DNA of 57,294 nucleotides from an uncultured Alistipes sp. (GCA_910577475.1 CAJTLJ010000013.1:1-57294); one strand, 5' to 3'; positions 7,257 to 16,051 are shown, counted from the first letter of the stretch. Program-made: numbers and translations. The notes: generated by a model not told the origin, from the sequence alone.

Positions 7257-7706
7257 CTACTCCTCCACGATGCGCACCGAGAGCATGCGGTCGCCGGGGC
7301 GGATGTCGTCGATCACGTCGAGACCCTCCACCACCTGGCCGAAGCAGGTATGGCGGCCGTCGAGGTGCTGCGTGTTCTCGCGATTGTGGCAGATGAAGAA
7401 CTGCGAGCCGCCGGTGTCCTTGCCGCGGTGGGCCATCGAGAGTACGCCCCGGTCGTGGCGCTGGCGCGGAGCCGAGGTCTCGCACTTGATCGAGTAGCCC
7501 GGACCGCCCGTGCCGTCGCCCTTCGGGCAGCCGCCCTGAATGACGAAATCGGGAATCACGCGGTGAAAGGTCAGACCGTCGTAAAAGCCGTGCTCGGCCA
7601 GATCGACGAAATTGCGTACCGTGCCCGGCGTCTCCCGGGTGTAGAGTTCGGCCTTCATCGTCCCCTTTTCGGTCTCGATTACGGCGTATTGTTTCTTGTC
7701 GCTCAT
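7257..7706 (-). CDS. Cyclophilin-type peptidyl-prolyl cis-trans isomerase
   Basis: A 149-residue cytoplasmic cyclophilin; no signal peptide is present. Active-site elements are FHRVIPDFVIQGG (Arg49, Phe54, Gln57), GGSQFFI (Gln102, Phe103) and HLDGRHTCFGQV (His119). His114 replaces the tryptophan found in cyclosporin-sensitive eukaryotic enzymes, as is common in bacteria. It catalyses X-Pro isomerisation in folding proteins. The ATG at 7706 gives MSDKKQYAVIETEKG, matching the family start, and a good promoter lies 26 nt upstream. It is divergent from lrgA. Confidence 0.93.
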   Translation of the reverse strand: MSDKKQYAVIETEKGTMKAELYTRETPGTVRNFVDLAEHGFYDGLTFHRVIPDFVIQGGCPKGDGTGGPGYSIKCETSAPRQRHDRGVLSMAHRGKDTGGSQFFICHNRENTQHLDGRHTCFGQVVEGLDVIDDIRPGDRMLSVRIVEE

Positions 7707-7731
7707 GATGATTGATATTGGTTCGTTTCCG

Positions 7732-7762
7732 CAAAGATAGACACAACGGAGCCATCTTCCAA
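7732..7762 (-). promoter_or_regulatory. Predicted cyclophilin promoter
   Basis: Minus-strand TATCTTTG (7732-7739) with TTG (7760-7762) 20 nt upstream. Confidence 0.6.
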
Positions 7763-7791
7763 ATATCGCGGTCGCTGCGACGGAAAACAAT

Positions 7792-7823
7792 TTTGCATTT
7801 TGTGTCAGAATAGTCTATCTTTG
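7792..7823 (+). promoter_or_regulatory. Predicted lrgAB promoter
   Basis: TTTG 7792-7795, 20-nt spacer, TATCTTTG 7816-7823; 22 nt before the lrgA ATG. Confidence 0.65.
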
Positions 7824-7845
7824 CAGCCGATTTTTCGATTCGGGT

Positions 7846-8187
7846 ATGACAGGACTTTTCTACATTCTTCTTTTCTGGCTGGCCGGCAATGCGTTGAGCG
7901 CGCTGACCGGCAACCACATCTCGGGCAACGTGATAGGCATGCTGCTCCTCTTTCTGGCGCTCAACCTGCGATGGGTCAAGGCCGAAACAGTACGGCCGGC
8001 GGCCAGGTTTCTGCTCGGTGCGATGGCGCTCTTCTTCGTGCCGTTCGGCGTGGGGCTGATAGTCTCCTACCGCACGATTCTGGACAATCTGGGGGCGGTC
8101 GTCGTTTCGGCTGTCATCAGTACGGTGCTGGTGCTCCTCGTCTCCGGATGGGTATTTCAACTGTCGAACCGTAAAAAACGCCGATAA
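7846..8187 (+). CDS. lrgA: CidA/LrgA-family holin-like membrane protein
   Basis: A 113-residue membrane protein with four predicted helices, the conserved GNxISGNVIGMLLLFLAL segment of the CidA/LrgA family and a short basic tail (NRKKRR). Family members work with LrgB-type partners and have been linked to murein hydrolase control, programmed lysis and export of pyruvate or glycolate. The lrgB gene follows after only 2 nt, the classic pairing. Which of the proposed roles applies here cannot be read from sequence. Confidence 0.88.
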   Translation: MTGLFYILLFWLAGNALSALTGNHISGNVIGMLLLFLALNLRWVKAETVRPAARFLLGAMALFFVPFGVGLIVSYRTILDNLGAVVVSAVISTVLVLLVSGWVFQLSNRKKRR

Positions 8188-8189
8188 CG

Positions 8190-8882
8190 ATGGAACAGAT
8201 TCTGACTTCGAACCTCGGACTGCTGACCCTGACGGTCGGCCTCTACTGCCTGGGCATGTCGCTGTATCGGGCGACCCGGCTGGTGCTGCTGCATCCCGTG
8301 CTGATTACTTTCGTGGCGATGATCTTCCTGCTCCGGGCCTTCGGCGTCTCCTACGAACGCTACGAGGAGGCGACCTCGGTGCTGAATTTCGCCCTCGGCA
8401 TGTCGGTCGTGGCGCTGGGCTACCTGATGTACGAACAGATGGAGCGCATGCGGGGCCGCCTGCTGCCGATCCTCTGCTCGACGCTGACGGGCTGTCTGGT
8501 GGGGATTCTGAGCGTGGTCTACATCGCCCGCGCCCTGGGTGCCGACCGGGTGCTGCTCACCTCGCTGGCCCCCAAGTCGGTCACCGTGCCCATCGCCGTG
8601 GCCGTGGCCGAGCCGCTGGGAGGCGTGGTGACGATCACCTCGGTGGTGGTGTTCTGCACCGGCATCTTCGGCTCGCTGTTCGGTGGCTGGATCCTCAAGC
8701 GCTGCGGGATCAGCGATCCGCTGGCCACGGGCTATGCGCTGGGATCGGCCGCGCACGGCATCGGTACGGCGCGGGCCATCGAGATGGGAGCCGCCGAAGG
8801 GGCCCTGAGCGGGGTGGCGATGGCCCTCATGGGGGTGGCGACGGCGCTGCTTTTGCCGCTCGTGGAAAAATACCTATATTAA
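8190..8882 (+). CDS. lrgB: LrgB-family membrane protein
   Basis: A 230-residue polytopic protein of the LrgB/YohK family. The conserved ALAPKSVTVPIAVAVAEPLGG-type segment is present near residue 130 (SLAPKSVTVPIAV), as is GSAAHGIGTARAIEMG near the C-terminus. In characterised relatives LrgB/CidB forms a complex with the A subunit and transports small carboxylates or controls autolysis. It starts 2 nt after lrgA, so they form one transcript. No terminator follows; the next gene has its own -7 box. Confidence 0.88.
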   Translation: MEQILTSNLGLLTLTVGLYCLGMSLYRATRLVLLHPVLITFVAMIFLLRAFGVSYERYEEATSVLNFALGMSVVALGYLMYEQMERMRGRLLPILCSTLTGCLVGILSVVYIARALGADRVLLTSLAPKSVTVPIAVAVAEPLGGVVTITSVVVFCTGIFGSLFGGWILKRCGISDPLATGYALGSAAHGIGTARAIEMGAAEGALSGVAMALMGVATALLLPLVEKYLY

Positions 8883-8908
8883 AATTTTTTCATAACGGAT
8901 TATTTCCT

Positions 8909-8916
8909 TAATTTTG
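8909..8916 (+). promoter_or_regulatory. Predicted -7 box of the AspT-type transporter
   Basis: TAATTTTG, 35 nt before the ATG, fits TAnnTTTG. No TTG partner seen. Confidence 0.4.
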
Positions 8917-8951
8917 CACTTTCCGAAATTTTCAATACCTATTTTTCGTTT

Positions 8952-10616
8952 ATGGATTGGTTACAAGCCCTTTTTTGTGAGCAGGGAATCGCCCACGCGG
9001 TCCTGACGCTGGCACTGGCTATCACGGGCGGTTTGTTGCTGGGCAAGGTGAAGGTGGGCGGCGTGTCGCTGGGAATCACGTGGATTCTCTTCGTGGGCAT
9101 CGCCCTGAGCCACTTCGGCATGACCATCGACGCGCCCGTGCTCCACTTCGTCAAGGAGTTCGGCCTGATTCTCTTCGTCTTCTCCATCGGCCTGCAGGTG
9201 GGTCCCGGTTTCTTCTCGTCGTTCAAGCACGGCGGCATGACGCTGGTGACGCTCGCCTCGGCCATCGTGCTGTTGGGTGTGCTGACGACCTATGTGCTTC
9301 ACCTGACGACCGGCGTCGATATCCCCACGATGGTCGGCATTCTGTCGGGTGCCGTGACGAACACGCCGGGTCTGGGCGCCGCCCAGCAGGCCTATGCCGA
9401 TGCTACCGGCATCAACGACCCCAATATCGCATTGGGTTACGCCGTCGCCTACCCGCTGGGTGTGATCGGCATCATCTTCTCGATGCTGCTGGTCCGCTAC
9501 GTGATGCGCGTGAACTTCAAGAAGGAGGACGAGGGGCTGGCCGCCATCAGCAACGAGCACAAGATGGCCGAACGGGTGTCGGTGGAGTTCACCAACGAGA
9601 CGCTCGACGGACAGAAGATCGGCTATCTGCGCGAGCTTGTCAACCGGGCCTTCGTCATCTCCCGCATTCTGCACGCCGACGGATCGATCACCATAGCCGA
9701 TGCCGAAACCGTGCTCACGAACGGCGACCGGCTGCTGGTAATCAGCTCGCCCGACGACATGCCGGCCGTCATCGCCTTTTTCGGCCATACGGTCGAGATG
9801 ACCGACGAAGAGTGGGGTAAGAACACCCCCAACTCCGAACTCGTGTCGCGCCGTATCCTGATTACGAAGTCGAACATCAACGGCAAGAAGTTCTCCGACC
9901 TGAAGCTGCGCACCCGCTACGGCATCAACATCACCCGCATCAACCGTGCGGGCGTCGACCTGATTCCCTATCAGGGCATGGAGCTCCAGATCGGCGACCG
10001 AGTGATGGTGGTGGGCTCCCTGAAGGCCATCGAGAAGGTCGAAGGGGTGCTGGGCAACTCGCTCAAGAAGCTCAACCAGCCCAACCTGATTACCATCTTC
10101 GTGGGCATCGCGCTGGGTGTGCTGCTGGGTTCCATTCCGCTCCTGAACGTTCCGCAGCCCGTCAAGCTGGGTCTGGCCGGCGGTCCGCTGATCGTCGCCA
10201 TCCTCATCGGCCGCTTCGGCCCGCACTACCATCTGGTGACCTATACCACCATGTCGGCGAACCTGATGTTGCGCGAGGTGGGCATCGCCCTCTTCCTCGC
10301 CGCCGTGGGTATCGGAGCCGGTGACGGATTCATCGAGACCATCGTCAACGGCGGTTACCGCTGGATCGGCTACGGTGCGATCATCACCGTGCTGCCGCTG
10401 CTGCTGGTCGGATTCTTCGCCCGGATCGTTCTCAAGCTGAACTACTATACCATGATGGGACTTTTCGCCGGCAGCATGACCGATCCCCCGGCATTGGCCT
10501 ATGCCAACGGTACGGCCGGCAACGACATGCCCGCCGTCAGCTATGCGACGGTCTACCCGGTGGTGATGTTCCTGCGTGTCCTGACGGCGCAGATCTTCAT
10601 CCTCTTCGCGCTGTAG
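8952..10616 (+). CDS. AspT/YbjL-family antiporter with two RCK_C domains
   Basis: A 554-residue membrane protein of the aspartate:alanine exchanger (AAEx) family. Two membrane blocks (about residues 1-185 and 380-554) flank a soluble centre of two tandem TrkA_C/RCK_C domains (about 200-285 and 290-370; KMAERVSVEFTNETLDGQKIG, then ITKSNINGKKFSDLKLR). The repeated membrane motif appears as GAVTNTPGLGAAQQA and GSMTDPPALAYANG. AspT exchanges aspartate for alanine; other members move succinate or amino acids. Here the substrate is undetermined. It directly follows lrgAB but has its own -7 box. A strong bidirectional terminator follows. Confidence 0.87.
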   Translation: MDWLQALFCEQGIAHAVLTLALAITGGLLLGKVKVGGVSLGITWILFVGIALSHFGMTIDAPVLHFVKEFGLILFVFSIGLQVGPGFFSSFKHGGMTLVTLASAIVLLGVLTTYVLHLTTGVDIPTMVGILSGAVTNTPGLGAAQQAYADATGINDPNIALGYAVAYPLGVIGIIFSMLLVRYVMRVNFKKEDEGLAAISNEHKMAERVSVEFTNETLDGQKIGYLRELVNRAFVISRILHADGSITIADAETVLTNGDRLLVISSPDDMPAVIAFFGHTVEMTDEEWGKNTPNSELVSRRILITKSNINGKKFSDLKLRTRYGINITRINRAGVDLIPYQGMELQIGDRVMVVGSLKAIEKVEGVLGNSLKKLNQPNLITIFVGIALGVLLGSIPLLNVPQPVKLGLAGGPLIVAILIGRFGPHYHLVTYTTMSANLMLREVGIALFLAAVGIGAGDGFIETIVNGGYRWIGYGAIITVLPLLLVGFFARIVLKLNYYTMMGLFAGSMTDPPALAYANGTAGNDMPAVSYATVYPVVMFLRVLTAQIFILFAL

Positions 10617-10633
10617 GACCTTCCGATACGCAA

Positions 10634-10670
10634 AAAAGGCGGACCGCCCATATCGGGCGGTCCGCCTTTT
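10634..10670. terminator. Bidirectional terminator
   Basis: A 16-bp perfect stem AAAAGGCGGACCGCCC / GGGCGGTCCGCCTTTT with a 5-nt loop and A/T tracts on both sides. It serves both the transporter gene and the convergent oxyR gene. Confidence 0.9.
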
Positions 10671-10680
10671 GTTCTGCCGT

Positions 10681-11628
10681 TCACTCCCGGCCGCACCACT
10701 CCTCCAGCCGGATGCCCCTTTCGACGATCTTCTTCTCCACCATGTTTCCGGGGATGAAAGAGACCAGGGCCTCGACGATGCTGTTCAGCAACCGCTCCCT
10801 CATGAAGTCCTGCCGGATATAGATCGACACGCTTCTGCCGGAGAGGTATTTTCCTTCGATGGGGCGGACGTTCCGGCGCTGGGCGTCGGTGAGAAACGGC
10901 AGGTGCATCTCGGGGATGATGGTGAATCCGCCATTCTGGTCCACGATCCGGATGAGCGTTTCGATACTCCCGGCCTCGTAGATGCGTTTGCCCGCACTGC
11001 GGGCCTTGCAGAAGCTGAACGCACTGTCGCGCATGCACTGCGACTCCTTCATGATCCACATCTTCTCGTGTTCGAGGCTCTCCGGATCGAATGCCGGCAG
11101 CTTGCGCCGGCAACTTTCGGCGAGGTAAACCCGAAAGGGCTCGGTGTAGAACGGAATCTCCGCGATCCCCGGCACCCGGTTGCCGCTGACGGCAATCCCG
11201 ACGTCGACCTGACCGAGCTGCAGCGCCCCGATCATGGCGTCGGCCTTCATTTCGTTGATCGTCAGCTTCACCTCCGGATAGGTTTCCGAATAGAGCCTGA
11301 TGAACTTCGGAAGCAGGTAGGGCGCTATGGTCGGCCCGGCCGACAGCGAGAGCGGTCCGCTGACGGCGCCTTTCTCCTCGGCTGCGAGCCCGGCGATGCG
11401 CTCTGCCTCGTAGACGGCCTTTTCGGCCTGACGGATGATCTTCTCGCCGATGGCGGTGGGCGTGACCTGTTTGTTCGTGCGTTCGAAGATCCGCACGCTG
11501 AGTTCGCGCTCCAGCTTCACGAGCAGGGCGCTCAGGGTGGGTTGGGTGATGTCGAGATGCTCGGCCGCCCGCGCGAAACTGCGATAACGGTCGATCGCTG
11601 CGACGTATTTGAGCTGTTGTAGGGTCAT
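10681..11628 (-). CDS. oxyR: OxyR-type hydrogen peroxide-sensing LysR regulator
   Basis: A 315-residue LysR protein. Residues 1-60 form the winged HTH (LQQLKYVAAIDRYRSFARAA...ITQPTLSALLVKLE), and the rest is the sensor domain. The peroxide-sensing pair is present: ESQCMRDSAFSFC places Cys198 and Cys207, aligned with E. coli Cys199 and Cys208 in the CxRDxAxxFC pattern. Peroxide oxidation forms an intramolecular disulfide that switches the regulator. The C-terminus runs beyond the core. It is divergent from a membrane ferredoxin-thioredoxin operon, which is therefore a likely target. The -7 box is at 11646-11653. Confidence 0.93.
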   Translation of the reverse strand: MTLQQLKYVAAIDRYRSFARAAEHLDITQPTLSALLVKLERELSVRIFERTNKQVTPTAIGEKIIRQAEKAVYEAERIAGLAAEEKGAVSGPLSLSAGPTIAPYLLPKFIRLYSETYPEVKLTINEMKADAMIGALQLGQVDVGIAVSGNRVPGIAEIPFYTEPFRVYLAESCRRKLPAFDPESLEHEKMWIMKESQCMRDSAFSFCKARSAGKRIYEAGSIETLIRIVDQNGGFTIIPEMHLPFLTDAQRRNVRPIEGKYLSGRSVSIYIRQDFMRERLLNSIVEALVSFIPGNMVEKKIVERGIRLEEWCGRE

Positions 11629-11645
11629 GATAGATAAATTCTATG

Positions 11646-11653
11646 CAAATATA
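11646..11653 (-). promoter_or_regulatory. Predicted -7 box of oxyR
   Basis: Minus-strand TATATTTG 17 nt before the oxyR ATG. No TTG partner, which would fit an activator-dependent or autoregulated promoter. Confidence 0.45.
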
Positions 11654-11665
11654 GTCAAAAATCTG

Positions 11666-11696
11666 TTGTTCGTCTATTTTGTAGCGGCTAATTTTG
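11666..11696 (+). promoter_or_regulatory. Predicted promoter of the ferredoxin-thioredoxin operon
   Basis: TTG 11666-11668, 20-nt spacer, TAATTTTG 11689-11696. It overlaps the region between this operon and oxyR, where OxyR would be expected to bind. Confidence 0.55.
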
Positions 11697-11721
11697 CACC
11701 GTAAATCAAAGACCGATATCT

Positions 11722-12408
11722 ATGGCAACAACGAATTTTCACCGTTATCATCCCACCGCGGGTCGGGCGCTCTACTGGATCCTGCCGATCTATCTCGTAT
11801 TAGGTTACTTCTATCCCGTCGTCGGACTGCTGGCGCTGATCTGTATGATCGCTCCGGTTGCGTTCGCGGTGCGTCGCGGGCGCTGGTGGTGCGGGAATGC
11901 CTGTCCGCGGGGGAATTTCTACGACCGCGTGCTGGCTAAATATTCGCCTCACCGTCCGATCCCGGCGTTTGTCCGCACATTCGGATTCCGCCTGTTCATG
12001 GTGCTGTTCATCTTCGCCATGTTCGGTGTACAGATGTACTTCGCCTGGGGCGACTGGAATGCGATGGGGCGGGTCTTCTGGACGATCATTCTCATTACGA
12101 CCGTCGTCGGGATTGTCCTCTCCTTCGTCTATGCCCCGCGAACCTGGTGTAGTTTTTGCCCGATGGGTACGTTGTCGTCGTGGGTGTCGCCCAAAGGTGC
12201 TCCGCTGCCCGGCGGCTTCGTGAATATCCATGTAGCCGATACCTGCCGGATGAAGTGTCGGAGCTGCGCGCGCGTCTGCCCCATGCAGCTCACGCCTTAC
12301 GACTGCCGTGGCGAGCAGACGGGCTATCTGCATGCCGACTGCATAAAATGCGGAAAGTGCGTGACGGCCTGTCCCGTCCGGATCATGGAACTTCGACATG
12401 ACAAATAA
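11722..12408 (+). CDS. Membrane-bound polyferredoxin (NapH/RsxA-like 4Fe-4S protein)
   Basis: A 228-residue protein with three predicted helices (about 13-45, 87-110 and 113-135) and several cysteine clusters: CGNACPRGNFYD after helix 1, CSFCPMGTLSSW after helix 3, then CRMKCRSCARVCPM and CIKCGKCVTACP near the end. The last two are classic 4Fe-4S ferredoxin motifs; the first two are the CxxxCP motifs of the NapH/CcoG family. This layout moves electrons across or along the inner membrane. The thioredoxin gene starts 10 nt downstream, so the pair may form one redox relay. OxyR is divergent. The electron donor and acceptor are unknown. Confidence 0.85.
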   Translation: MATTNFHRYHPTAGRALYWILPIYLVLGYFYPVVGLLALICMIAPVAFAVRRGRWWCGNACPRGNFYDRVLAKYSPHRPIPAFVRTFGFRLFMVLFIFAMFGVQMYFAWGDWNAMGRVFWTIILITTVVGIVLSFVYAPRTWCSFCPMGTLSSWVSPKGAPLPGGFVNIHVADTCRMKCRSCARVCPMQLTPYDCRGEQTGYLHADCIKCGKCVTACPVRIMELRHDK

Positions 12409-12418
12409 CTTATAGAAT

Positions 12419-12745
12419 ATGGAAACGATTCAGGAATATCTCCCCTATCTGAAAGGGTACGACTTTACGGGCAAGACGCCCGTGGTCATCGACTTCTACG
12501 CCACGTGGTGCGCCCCGTGCCGGGCACTCTCGCCCCTGATCGAACGTCTGGCCGAGGAGTATTACGGGCGGGTGAAGGTGCTCAAGGTCGATGTCGACAA
12601 GAACCGGGCGCTGGCCGCCGCAGCCAACATCCGCTCGATCCCCACGCTCTTCTTCATCGACATCGAAGGCCGCATCGTGCGCCACGCGGGCGGGTTGCCC
12701 TATGACACGCTCTGCGCGAAGGCCGACGAACTGATCCGTAAATAG
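12419..12745 (+). CDS. Thioredoxin
   Basis: A 108-residue thioredoxin with active site WCAPC (Cys31, Cys34; CAPC instead of the usual CGPC), the conserved Asp25 in VVIDFYATW and the cis-proline segment IRSIPTLFFI. No signal peptide, so it is cytoplasmic. It starts 10 nt after the membrane ferredoxin gene and shares its promoter opposite oxyR. The role is likely reduction of peroxidases or disulfides during oxidative stress, possibly with electrons from the adjacent ferredoxin; that link is inference. Confidence 0.93.
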   Translation: METIQEYLPYLKGYDFTGKTPVVIDFYATWCAPCRALSPLIERLAEEYYGRVKVLKVDVDKNRALAAAANIRSIPTLFFIDIEGRIVRHAGGLPYDTLCAKADELIRK

Positions 12746-12802
12746 GAGTGTGCAGAAACGCGGGGGTCACCCGCATTTCGCATGCCCGGAACCGGACGAA
12801 AA

Positions 12803-12831
12803 GAGCCGCCCTCCATCCAGGAGGGCGGCTC
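12803..12831. terminator. Terminator between convergent genes
   Basis: A perfect 12-bp stem GAGCCGCCCTCC / GGAGGGCGGCTC with a 5-nt loop. On the minus strand it is followed by TTTT, so it best fits the M16 peptidase gene, and it may also stop thioredoxin transcripts. Confidence 0.75.
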
Positions 12832-12855
12832 GAATGTTTGTGTCGGATCGCAGTC

Positions 12856-15717
12856 CTACTCGGCCTTCGCAGCCTCGGGACGCATGATTACCTTCACGAT
12901 GTTGCCGTCGGCGAGAACCTTCTGCGCCAGAGCCTTCACGTCGTCGTAGGTGATGCCGGCGAGAGTCTCCTCATAACCGTTCACGAAGTCGACCTGAGCA
13001 TCGTAGTAGTTCTTCAGATAACCCATCCAGGCGCCGTTCTTCTCCAGGTTGTTCTTGTGTTCCTTGGCCAGATATTCGCGGGTCTTCTCGATATCCTCGG
13101 CCTTGGGGCCCTCCTGGGCGATCTTCTCCAGCTCGGCCATGATGGCGGCCTGTACATCGTCGGCCTGCTTCTCGTTGGTGTCGCACATAACCTGCACGAA
13201 ATACTTCTCGGTGGGCAGGTAGTCCAGCGAACCGGCTGCACCTACGCCATAGGTAGCCCCCATCTCCTCGCGGATGGTCTCGTGGTAGCGGGTCGAGAGG
13301 GCCTCGCACAGCATGGTGAGCACCAGGTTGTTCTTGAGCGAGTAGTTTTCCGTGCCGGAGAAACCGAAGAATACGCTCACTTTGGGCTGCTGCATGACGG
13401 TGTTGAAATCCTCGGAGACCTGACCTGTCACGATATCGACATGATCGTCGACCAGCTCGAGGCGGTCCTTCGTCGTGGGGATCGAGCCGATGTATTTCTC
13501 CACCAGCGGCTTCAGCACTTCGGGATCGATGTTGCCCACGAAGGTGAATACGAACTCGTTGGCATCGGGGAAGAGCATCCGGTTGATGGCACTCAGACGG
13601 CTGAAGTTCACCTTGTCGAGCAACTCGGCCGAGATGATCTGTGCACGCTCGTTGCCGTCGTAGAGGGTCTGCAACAACTGCTTCTTGAAGAGGTAGTCGG
13701 GGTTGGAGTTCATGTTCTCCAGATAACCCTTGTACTGGTTGTAGAAGGTGCCGAAATCATCGGGATCGAAGCGGGGAGCGGTGAAGTTGAGATATACCAA
13801 CTGCATCAGGGTCTCCAGATCCTTGGGCGAGGTGCTGCCGCGCAGACCGTGCTCGTTGCGGCCCACATAGGGGCTCACGTCGGCCGCCTTGCCCGAGAGT
13901 TGCTTGCGCAGGTCGGTGGCCGAGAAGCGGGATATGCCCGACATCTGACGGATCGGGGCCAGGAACTGACGGGCGATGGCGGCCTCGTCGGCATCGGGAA
14001 TCATGGCGGCGCCGCCTTTGGCCGTCGCGGACATCTGAATCTCATCGGCCTTGAAGGTCGTGGGTTTCAAGATGATGCGGGTGCCGTTCTTGAGGGTCCA
14101 CTCGATCGTGCCCATCTTCTCGTCGGTCGCGGTGCTCTTCACGGGCGAACCCTTGAACTTCACGTTGTCGGCGATCAGCGGCTCGGTGACGGTGTTGTCG
14201 GCATAGGGCTCGATCGCCTCGTCGGGCAGCGCCTCGATCTGCTTCATGATGGCTACCAGCTGCTCGGCGGTGGGGTTCTGCAAGCCCTCCTTCTCCGGAG
14301 CGTTCATGACAACGACCTGATTCTTCGGCTCGAAGATCTGCTTCGTGTACTGGTTGATCATGTTCAGATCCATCGCGTTCAGCAGCACGCTGTCCATCTG
14401 CCATTCGGTCTCGGCATCGGGAATGGGCGTGTTCTTCTGGTAGTGGCTCATGTAGCGCTGTACGAAACTGTCGTTCGTGCGGTCGTTGCGGTTGTCGTAC
14501 TGACGCTCGCACTGACGGAGCAGGTCGGCCTTGGCGCGCTCGAACTCACCGGGCGTGAAGCCGTGGCGGCGGATGCGCTCCAGCTCCACGAGCGCCGAGG
14601 CGTAGGCTACGGGCAGTTCGCCCTCCTTACTCGTTACGCCCAGAACACCGGTCTCCAGGGTGGGGATGATGCCTACGCTGCCGTTGTAGATGTTGGCGCC
14701 CAGGAACGGAGCGTCGGGCTCCATGGCAATCTCCTCCAGACGGGCGTTAGCCATCTCGGCGATGTAGGAGTCCATCAGGTCGATGAATTCACCCATGACG
14801 AGCGAGTTCATCTCTGCCGGACGGGCTTCGTGCTTGTAGTAGACCGAAACGGAGGACTGACGCATCTCGGGATCGGTGTAGACCGAAACGATCGGCTCCT
14901 CGTTGTCGGGAACAACGATTACCTCTTTCTGTGCCGCATCGGCCGGAGAAGCGGGGATGTCGGCCATCAGCGACTTCAATTTGGCCTCGATGCTGTCCAC
15001 ATCCACGTCGCCGACGACGATGAAGGCGATCATCTCCGGGCGGTACCACTTGGCGTAGTAGTTGCGCAGGGCCTCGTAGGGGAACGACTCCAGAAAATCG
15101 AGATAACCGATCAGGTTGCGCTGTTCGTAGCGGGTGCCTTTGCCCAGCGCCTTGATGAGCTCCATCATCGAGCGCCACTCGGCGCCGTCGCGGGTGCGGA
15201 GCTCCTCCATGATAACGCCGCGCTCCGAGTCGATCTCATCCGACTCGAGGGCGATGAAGTGCGACCAGTCGTGCAGGATCAGCAGGGCCGAGTCGATCAC
15301 GCCCTCGCGGGCGGCGCCGTCCTGCTTGACGGGCACGTCGGTCAGACGGTAGGTGGTCTGGTCCCAGCTGGTGGCGGCATTGAGGTTGTAGCCGAACTTG
15401 ACGCCGATCTTCTCGGAGTATTCGATCACCTGCTTGCCGGGCAGGTTCTTCGTGCCGTTGAAGGCCATGTGCTCCAGGAAGTGGGCCAGACCCTGCTGGT
15501 CGTCCTCCTCCTGAATGGCGCCGACATTATACAGAATCCAGAAGTCGGCCATGTTCTTCGGCTTCTCGTTGTGGCGGATGTAGTAGGTCATGCCATTCTC
15601 CAGCCGACCGATCCGTACATCCTTGTCGGGTGCGATGGGCTCCATCATCGGATTCTGCTGGGCCGTCGCACTTATCGTTGCGACGAGGGCAACGACAAAT
15701 AATACGAGCTTTTTCAT
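12856..15717 (-). CDS. Periplasmic M16-family (insulinase-like) zinc metallopeptidase
   Basis: A 953-residue secreted peptidase with an N-terminal signal peptide (MKKLVLFVVALVATISATAQ). The inverted zinc motif HFLEH (His79, Glu82, His83) lies in GLAHFLEHMAFNGT, with a downstream glutamate in the ESDEIDSERGVIMEE segment. The protein is the two-copy M16 type: an active N-terminal half and an inactive C-terminal half (ALSTRYHETIREEMGATYGVG region), which together close into a clamshell over unfolded peptides. Start at 15717 chosen for the signal peptide. Role is likely periplasmic peptide breakdown. An HTH gene lies just upstream on the same strand. Confidence 0.92.
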   Translation of the reverse strand: MKKLVLFVVALVATISATAQQNPMMEPIAPDKDVRIGRLENGMTYYIRHNEKPKNMADFWILYNVGAIQEEDDQQGLAHFLEHMAFNGTKNLPGKQVIEYSEKIGVKFGYNLNAATSWDQTTYRLTDVPVKQDGAAREGVIDSALLILHDWSHFIALESDEIDSERGVIMEELRTRDGAEWRSMMELIKALGKGTRYEQRNLIGYLDFLESFPYEALRNYYAKWYRPEMIAFIVVGDVDVDSIEAKLKSLMADIPASPADAAQKEVIVVPDNEEPIVSVYTDPEMRQSSVSVYYKHEARPAEMNSLVMGEFIDLMDSYIAEMANARLEEIAMEPDAPFLGANIYNGSVGIIPTLETGVLGVTSKEGELPVAYASALVELERIRRHGFTPGEFERAKADLLRQCERQYDNRNDRTNDSFVQRYMSHYQKNTPIPDAETEWQMDSVLLNAMDLNMINQYTKQIFEPKNQVVVMNAPEKEGLQNPTAEQLVAIMKQIEALPDEAIEPYADNTVTEPLIADNVKFKGSPVKSTATDEKMGTIEWTLKNGTRIILKPTTFKADEIQMSATAKGGAAMIPDADEAAIARQFLAPIRQMSGISRFSATDLRKQLSGKAADVSPYVGRNEHGLRGSTSPKDLETLMQLVYLNFTAPRFDPDDFGTFYNQYKGYLENMNSNPDYLFKKQLLQTLYDGNERAQIISAELLDKVNFSRLSAINRMLFPDANEFVFTFVGNIDPEVLKPLVEKYIGSIPTTKDRLELVDDHVDIVTGQVSEDFNTVMQQPKVSVFFGFSGTENYSLKNNLVLTMLCEALSTRYHETIREEMGATYGVGAAGSLDYLPTEKYFVQVMCDTNEKQADDVQAAIMAELEKIAQEGPKAEDIEKTREYLAKEHKNNLEKNGAWMGYLKNYYDAQVDFVNGYEETLAGITYDDVKALAQKVLADGNIVKVIMRPEAAKAE

Positions 15718-15761
15718 AGGTGTTAGAAATTGAGTGAGTGAATTTATGGTCTTTTTGTTCG

Positions 15762-15980
15762 TTACTCTTCCTGCGGGTCCGGACGATATTCGATGATGTC
15801 GCCCGGCTGGCACTCCAGCTCCCGGCAGATCGCCTCCAGCGTCGAGAAACGGATGGCGCGGGCCTTGCCGTTTTTCAGAATGGAGAGGTTGGCGGGAGTG
15901 ATGTCCACCCGTTCCGAGAGTTCGCCGAGCGACATTTTCCGCTTCGCCATCATCACATCTATATTGATGATTATCGCCAT
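15762..15980 (-). CDS. Small Cro/CI-type HTH regulator (YozG-like)
   Basis: A 72-residue single-domain XRE repressor: MAKRKMSLGELSERVDITPANLSILKNGKARAIRFSTLEAIC is the five-helix HTH, followed by LECQPGDIIEY. Proteins of exactly this size are usually encoded next to DUF2975 membrane proteins, as here (gene at 16052-16747). The pair would be co-transcribed from the DUF2975 promoter with a 71-nt gap. Target genes unknown; autoregulation is likely. Confidence 0.9.
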   Translation of the reverse strand: MAIIINIDVMMAKRKMSLGELSERVDITPANLSILKNGKARAIRFSTLEAICRELECQPGDIIEYRPDPQEE

Positions 15981-16051
15981 GTCTGCGTCCCCCCCCCGAC
16001 GGATTCTTTATTGATATTCATGATGTTGTTGCTTTTATCTCATTTTCGGGA

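Noticed and set aside
12748..15702. A 984-codon open frame antisense to the M16 peptidase
   Set aside because: No recognisable motif; the minus-strand protein has a signal peptide and the HxxEH zinc site.
15990..15999. C-run in the HTH gene upstream region as a phase-variable tract
   Set aside because: A single eight-C stretch in a leader, not conserved-looking or within a reading frame, and too little to support phase variation.
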